Origin: Ceratopteris richardii
Taxonomy: Eukaryota; Streptophyta; Polypodiopsida; Polypodiales; Pteridaceae
DNA length: 64,000 nt
Direction of reading: 5' to 3'
Assembly (NCBI GenBank): GCA_020310875.1
Contig: CM035430.1
Coordinates: 106,743,979 to 106,807,978 of the forward strand
Shown: piece by piece, positions 58,953 through 64,000 of the stretch
Position numbering within the stretch: position 1 is the stretch's first letter
How the letters are laid out: each line of letters begins with the position of its first letter
Made by a program: the position numbers and the translations under genes
The notes under the pieces: generated by a model
Database searches by the model: none
What the model saw: only the letters and a program-made list of their open reading frames with translations
What the model was told of the DNA's origin: nothing

Positions 58953-61900
58953 ATGAACCTTAGATCAGGACGACATCTAGTAAGGGAGAGACAAAGCCTT
59001 AGATCTTCAGAGGCTAGTGTTAACCACACTGCTAGGTCTTGGGCCCAGCAGTTGAGCCATCACTCGTACTACCCTAGCTCTGAGACCAGTGAGTCAGAGA
59101 TGTCTCAAGGCATGGACAGACCTACGGGAAGTTCAGGAGTGCGTTACTTATACAGGGTAGAAGGCCCTTACAAAACACAGCTGGAATACCTTAGGACCAA
59201 CCGGTTAGGTGCCAGCATCTATGAGGACGGCTTAGGAAGATCTGTGATACAGATTAAGAATCCTGATCAATCCATTGGACTAGAGCACCCAGCAGTTAAG
59301 TTTGAAAACGGTGCATACCTGGACAAAGAAGGAACCATATACGTAGTCACCAGTCACCCAGACAGGACAGATGAATTTGGGAATGTAATCTCAGAAGTGG
59401 ACTTAGGTGACTTGGAACAAGGAAATATGGGCGTAGAACCTAGAACCCCCCGAGGCAAATCTGTTCTCACTAGGATTATCACACCTGATTGGGTTCCCCA
59501 AGACAACAAGTGCATAGATTTGCTTCTCAATCGAGAAACTGACGAAGCCTTTTGGAGGTATAAACCTGATCAACCAACTGATATAGGAACAATCATGATC
59601 TATGAGTTTAAGGACCCTGATAGCTCGGGCAGAGTGACCTACCTAGATCACGTTTCGGAGAGGATCTTTGGGGTGACAGAAAATGATAGGCATGCTTACA
59701 CTTGGAAGGGTGAATTCGTTTTCCCCCAACCAAGATCGAATGTATCCTATGGTCACCCTGGAGCCGGAACATCCCAAGCTCATGGAATGCAAAGAGACAG
59801 AAGTAGAGATAGACCAGAAGTAAGCTTTGCTAACCCAGGGGGCAGAGAAAGAACGAGGACGGAAACGAATAGAGTCGAGCCTGAGATACTCAGAGCTCAC
59901 AGGAATCAAAGAAATGTGGATGAGTTCCCTCCACCACGACCTAGAGAGCACACAAGGACTTTGAGACCGACTCAGCTAGTTAAGTCCATGAAGAACTACT
60001 TCGATGGCACGGGAGATCCATACGATCACGTGGCTGAGTTTAGGCAAGTCTTGAGAGCTGAACAAGTGGAGGATCTATTCACGCAGTACAATGCCTTTGG
60101 TCTGACCCTTAGGAACACTGCCCTGACATGGTTTCAGCCACTAAATGAGAGGTAGTTCAGGTGCATAGACCAACTCCTAGAGGCTTTCATTGTAGAGTTA
60201 TCTAAGAGTGGCATAAGACACAATACCTCCTCATTGATTCACAGCTTCAAACAGACTCCCCAAGAGACTATAAGATTGGCAGGACGAAGATTTAGACAAT
60301 ATCTTGAAAGATGCCCTGTTTCAGAGCTACCCACACCTGCCAAACAAGTAGCCTTATTCCTTGATGGATTGCTGAGTACGAAATTGAGATCCTATGTGTA
60401 TCTGAAGGACCCTAGGACTATAGAAGAGTGTGTACGCATGTGCATTGACATTGAAGATAACCTAGGGGAAGAACTAGAGCTTTCCAAAATCTACAAAGAT
60501 TCAGATAGTGCATCTAGTCACTCTTCCACGCAATCCACATCAATTGAGGAACTCGCAGAGAAAGTAGCTCAGAAATTAGGTGTAACTAGCAAACAAATCC
60601 CGAGGTTTACCCCAGCGAAGAGTTGCTATACATGCGGTGGTGACCATATGGCAAACGTGTGTCCCATTATGGCTCAACCCCAGATCAATCCAAATAGCCA
60701 ATATTGCACCATAGAACGAAGATACACAAATCACACAGCACAAGACTGTCCTTACAACAAGCAAGCGGTCAGACAAACCTACCTTCAGCCCTACCAACAA
60801 GGCAGATACCAGAACCAAAATCCACCACCACAATATGCTAGACCCCAACAAACCTACCAACCACAATATCAGGCCCAACAGAGACCCCAACCGGTGCTAG
60901 CTCAACAGCCTCCAAACCCCGCTAATGTAATCCTTGTAAAGTATACAGCTACAGAAGAAAACCTGAATAGAGCTATAGTCCCTGTAACACCCTTGCTTTC
61001 TGAAAGTGACCCGAGTGACCATAGCTTTGATTCTACACATGTTGATAGTCCCTAGGCATACTACATGCAGTCTCCAGAACATGGTGAGTCCTATTACAGC
61101 GAAGAGCCAAATGAACCTAGTTGGGAGTCAGATTATACAAACGTCATGTATGCAAACCCCAACCCTAGGCCTCAACCTAGGCAGGTAAGACCTCCATTCC
61201 CAAGATGACTGTGCTACAGATGCCAAGGAGATCACCTCATTCGTGATTGCCCCTTACCTCCACCTACACAAAACCAGTCAGTGACGATCCAAGGCTTCTG
61301 CCAAGATTGTGGAAAAGAGCATCTCTTACGAGATTGCCCAAAGAACCCCAATAATATGTCAAAAATCACGCCTATCAATGTTATTGGGTTAGTGGTAGAT
61401 TCCAGCGGAAGTGTCACTTCCACTGCACCCGTACAGGCAGTCACTAGAGCTCAAACAGTGCAGCAAAACCAAGGGGTAAGCAAGGAAAAGAGCCTAGAAG
61501 CCAGCGATACTGAGAGCCAAAATAAGAAAAGGACTAGAGCTTGGAGAGATAGCCGCGAACGCATGAAAAGGCAATGGGCAAAAAAGATGAGTGAGCTTGA
61601 GGAAAGCTTGAGAGAAACCAAAGCAAAAATCATAGAGATCACATCTCAACCGCACTCTCACACATTCCCACCGCTACCATCCCCATCACCCTCCATCCCT
61701 CCACCCTCTAACACACCCCACGTAACCCACCCACCACCCCGAGTAGGATCAGTATTAGCTGATCCCACTCCTGAAGACATAGACATGATGCTTAAAGCAT
61801 ATCAGGCCAGAATCCAAGAAGGGCCAAATGTCACGGATCATGACAAGTGCTACCCTAGGGCTGATCTAGAGATAGAAAGAACCAAGCTTTGCACGAAAAT

Positions 61901-62530
61901 GGTCGCATTGGCTCAGACTATGTTTGAAGCCAGTCGCCTTTTCAATTACTCGGGTTCAGCCAAGACGCAATTACACTTGGATGGACTTCTAGAGAAGTTA
62001 GAGGGCATAATCGCTAGATCGGCCAAGGAAGAAAAAAATCAAGAAAGGGACAAAGCAAGCAAAAACATGACCCATCCCCCATCAAAAGTTTATGTGGCCA
62101 ATTCCACTGAACCAGACAACTTCCCCTCCTTAGAAAGAATAGAGAATCTAATGGCACAATCACCAAAGGAACCAGCCTCTCAACACAAGGGCAAGGTAAG
62201 TGAAAGAGAAAGCATTCCTGCTCAAGAAGCCTATGTGCCTGAAGCCTATGTGCCTAACTCTACGGAGCCGGACACATCATCTTCTATGAATCGGTTCACA
62301 CCAGAATTTCTACGCGAGATTCAAGAAGACAAATGGGCTAAGGAAAGTGAAGTCCCTCCTCCTATCGAACTTGTGGATGAGGCACATGACCAATTCCCAC
62401 AAGACATCCCATCCATTTATGGAGAGCAGGAGAGTACCCAATCTCAAGAAAGATTAGACTTCGAGTCTAACTCTTTACAAGAACTACCCCATTTCACAGG
62501 CCCATGGGAAGCGAAGTCCACCTGCATGAG
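58953..62530 (+). pseudogene. gag: Element F gag
   Basis: One frame from ATG 58953 (MNLRSGRHLVRERQ) with stops at 60153 (TAG, CAG in E), 61053 (TAG, CAG in E) and 61206 (TGA, probably from CGA). The gag core is at about 59985-60480 (KNYFDGTGDPYDHVAEFRQVLRAEQVEDLF, TALTWFQPL, NTSSLIHSFKQTPQETIRLAGRRF, LFLDGLLSTKLRSYVYLKDP). Knuckles: CYTCGGDHMANVC (60628), the Cys-to-Glu type CTIERRYTNHTAQDC (60706), CYRCQGDHLIRDC (about 61212) and CQDCGKEHLLRDC (61302). The C-terminal region is Lys/Glu and Ser/Pro rich. No frame change separates it from pol. Confidence 0.9.
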
Positions 62531-64000
62531 AGCACCTACAGTCATGGTAAGAAACGAAGATTCCGTTATACCTAGGAACACAGAGGTAGTAAAGAACACT
62601 AACGTGCAGTGCAATCTCAAGTTAGGAGAGCTACTCAAGGTTAGACCTGAATTATGGAAACATGTCGCCAAACAAGTACCAGAAATAGTCAAACCTCGTT
62701 CCCAGGTAGGATCCCATAGGACAGTGCCAGAAATTCCCTTGGATAAGATAGGAGATATGTGTGAGGGTGAAGAAGGTAATACCTATCTTCCCATTACCTA
62801 CCAGGACTACACCACCAAGGCAATTTTGGACTCAGGTGCAGGAGTTGCAATTGCCACTACTTCCCTATGGAAGCGTTGGGGCAAGCCAGCACTCAGGCCA
62901 ACGAGGATGAAATTGCAGATGGCAGATGGTCATATTGAGAGACCCTTAGGATTGCTAGAAGGAATAACTCTCACCACTTGTGGTGTCGAGTTTGAGCATA
63001 CATTTGCTATATGTGACTTTAGCAAAAATCATGCCTATGAGATGATTTTGGGAAGACCATTCATGCGACAGTTGCAAGTGGTACAGGATTGGGGAACTAA
63101 TTCCTTGTACCTGCAACACTTAGGTGTTACGACCAAAGTCAATCTCAAGGATTACTCTCATAGAGATGTCCCTCCTATCCAATGGAATCCCATCCATAGA
63201 GCCAAAGATGATACAGAATCGGTGCATTCCATAGGGTCTGGATCCTCATGGATGCATGAAGACACTCACTTATGGATGTGCAAAGTAGTAGTAGAAGAAG
63301 AGAAGAGAGAGGAAGCCAGAGAGAGAGGTGCGAAAGAAACCCATAGATCAATCCAAGACCCAGCCTATGCACCTGTAGTCTTTCCTGATGAGGAATTTGA
63401 ACCCCATGGCTAGGCCGAAATCCTAGCAACAATGGACGTAGCCATCAATGAAGAACAATGGACACCTCACTGTGATGAGGATGGCTATGACATTTCAGTC
63501 TTCTCCATAGAGCCAATCATGGGAGAGGCAGTTCTAGAAGAATGCGAACCTAGCCCTGATGCATTTGAGGATGCAAGTGACTCCGATCTAGAGTCAATCA
63601 TTATGGACCCACCATTTGCATCAGATGAAGAATACTTCCATGAAGTAGAATTTCAACCCCAGAGGCATGGAGAGATTAAAAATGATGTAAGATTAGCAAC
63701 ACACGTGACCCCGAAGGAAGAAGGGAAGAAACGAAAGGAGAAAGAAGCCTCACCAGAAGAGGAAGAATCTTTGTTTGAGGTTCCAGAAAATTTTAAGAAG
63801 TATGAGATAGATGACAGGAGAGTCATGATAAGAATGCCTAAACGAGAGGCACAATCAGGAGAGGCCTATGATAACAAAGAAACCACCAAGAAAATAGTAG
63901 TGGCCCTAGAAGAAGGAGAGGAGAGATGCACGTACATAGGCCATGACCTAACAGAAGAAGAAGAGCATGCGTTAATTGCCTTGCTAAGAGAATACAAAGA
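62531..64000 (+). pseudogene. pol: Element F pol, N-terminal part with protease
   Basis: Continues in the gag frame. The segment KNTNVQCNLKLGELLKVRPELWKHVAKQ matches the start of D pol. The protease has AILDSGAGVAIATTSLW (about 62818-62865) and YEMILGRPFMRQ (about 63037-63072). Then comes the acidic linker DVPPIQWNPIHRAKDD ... EEFEPHG. A TAG at 63411-63413 replaces the TGG of D. The frame continues (AEILATMDVAINEEQW ... RCTYIGHDLTEEEEHALIALLREYKE) to the window edge, just before RT. Confidence 0.9.

Larger units (their letters stand above)
56583..64000 (+). mobile_element. Gypsy element F, 5' half
   Basis: LTR, tRNA-Asp primer site, leader with palindrome array, gag and the beginning of pol, continuing past the window end. 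Same family as E and related to D in gag start, zinc knuckles, protease and primer. In contrast to D, gag and pol share one reading frame; four in-frame stops interrupt it. Confidence 0.92.

Overview
The window is a stack of nested LTR retrotransposons from a large plant nuclear genome; no host gene, tRNA gene or rRNA gene was recognised. Plant origin is inferred from Ty1/copia elements primed by initiator Met-tRNA (TGGTATCAGAGC) and Ty3/gypsy elements primed by tRNA-Asp (TGGCGCCGTTGCCGGGGA). The many decayed copies suggest a big, slowly purged genome such as a gymnosperm or fern, but the species cannot be named from the sequence.

Layout, with letters assigned here. A (-, about 105-3352) is a decayed copia cut by the window edge. 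B (+, 3353-4235 and 26315-26906) is a decayed copia of the same family, split by C. C (+, 4236-26314) is a nearly intact copia with 230-bp LTRs and target duplication GTACC, itself split by D. D (-, 8275-25195) is a 16.9-kb gypsy element with 895-bp LTRs and target duplication GAATG. 26907-28342 is unassigned. G (+, 28343-29100 and 35520-38540) is a decayed A/B/C-family copy split by H. H (+, 29101-35519) is a copia with 1012-bp LTRs and target duplication AACTG. An antisense H-like LTR remnant lies at 38541-38955. E (+, about 38960-45036) is a decayed gypsy gag region. I (-, 45037-48018 and 51964-54883) is a decayed copia split by J. J (-, 48019-51963) is a short, very young, non-autonomous copia derivative with 189-bp LTRs. 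K (+, 54884-56582) is another fragment of the A/B/C family. F (+, 56583 to the window end) is a gypsy relative of E and D.

D is the most notable object. Besides gag and a normal PR-RT-RNase H-INT order, its pol polyprotein carries two integrase HHCC zinc domains in tandem with identical spacing (HX6HX30CX2C) and a second retropepsin-like domain after the integrase. A further 1.2-kb-codon open frame follows pol, encoding a coiled-coil protein with a basic tail, and a good 3' splice site lies upstream of it. Between the primer site and gag, D, E and F each carry an array of palindromes centred on TCGCGA. The arms differ between elements but stay self-complementary, so the feature looks maintained as a structure rather than as a fixed sequence.

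The nesting order agrees with LTR divergence counted by eye: J about 1/189, D about 9/895, H about 13/1012, C about 4/230, with A, B, E, F, G, I and K older and carrying stop codons. Many stops are CAG to TAG changes, as expected from deamination of methylated CHG sites.
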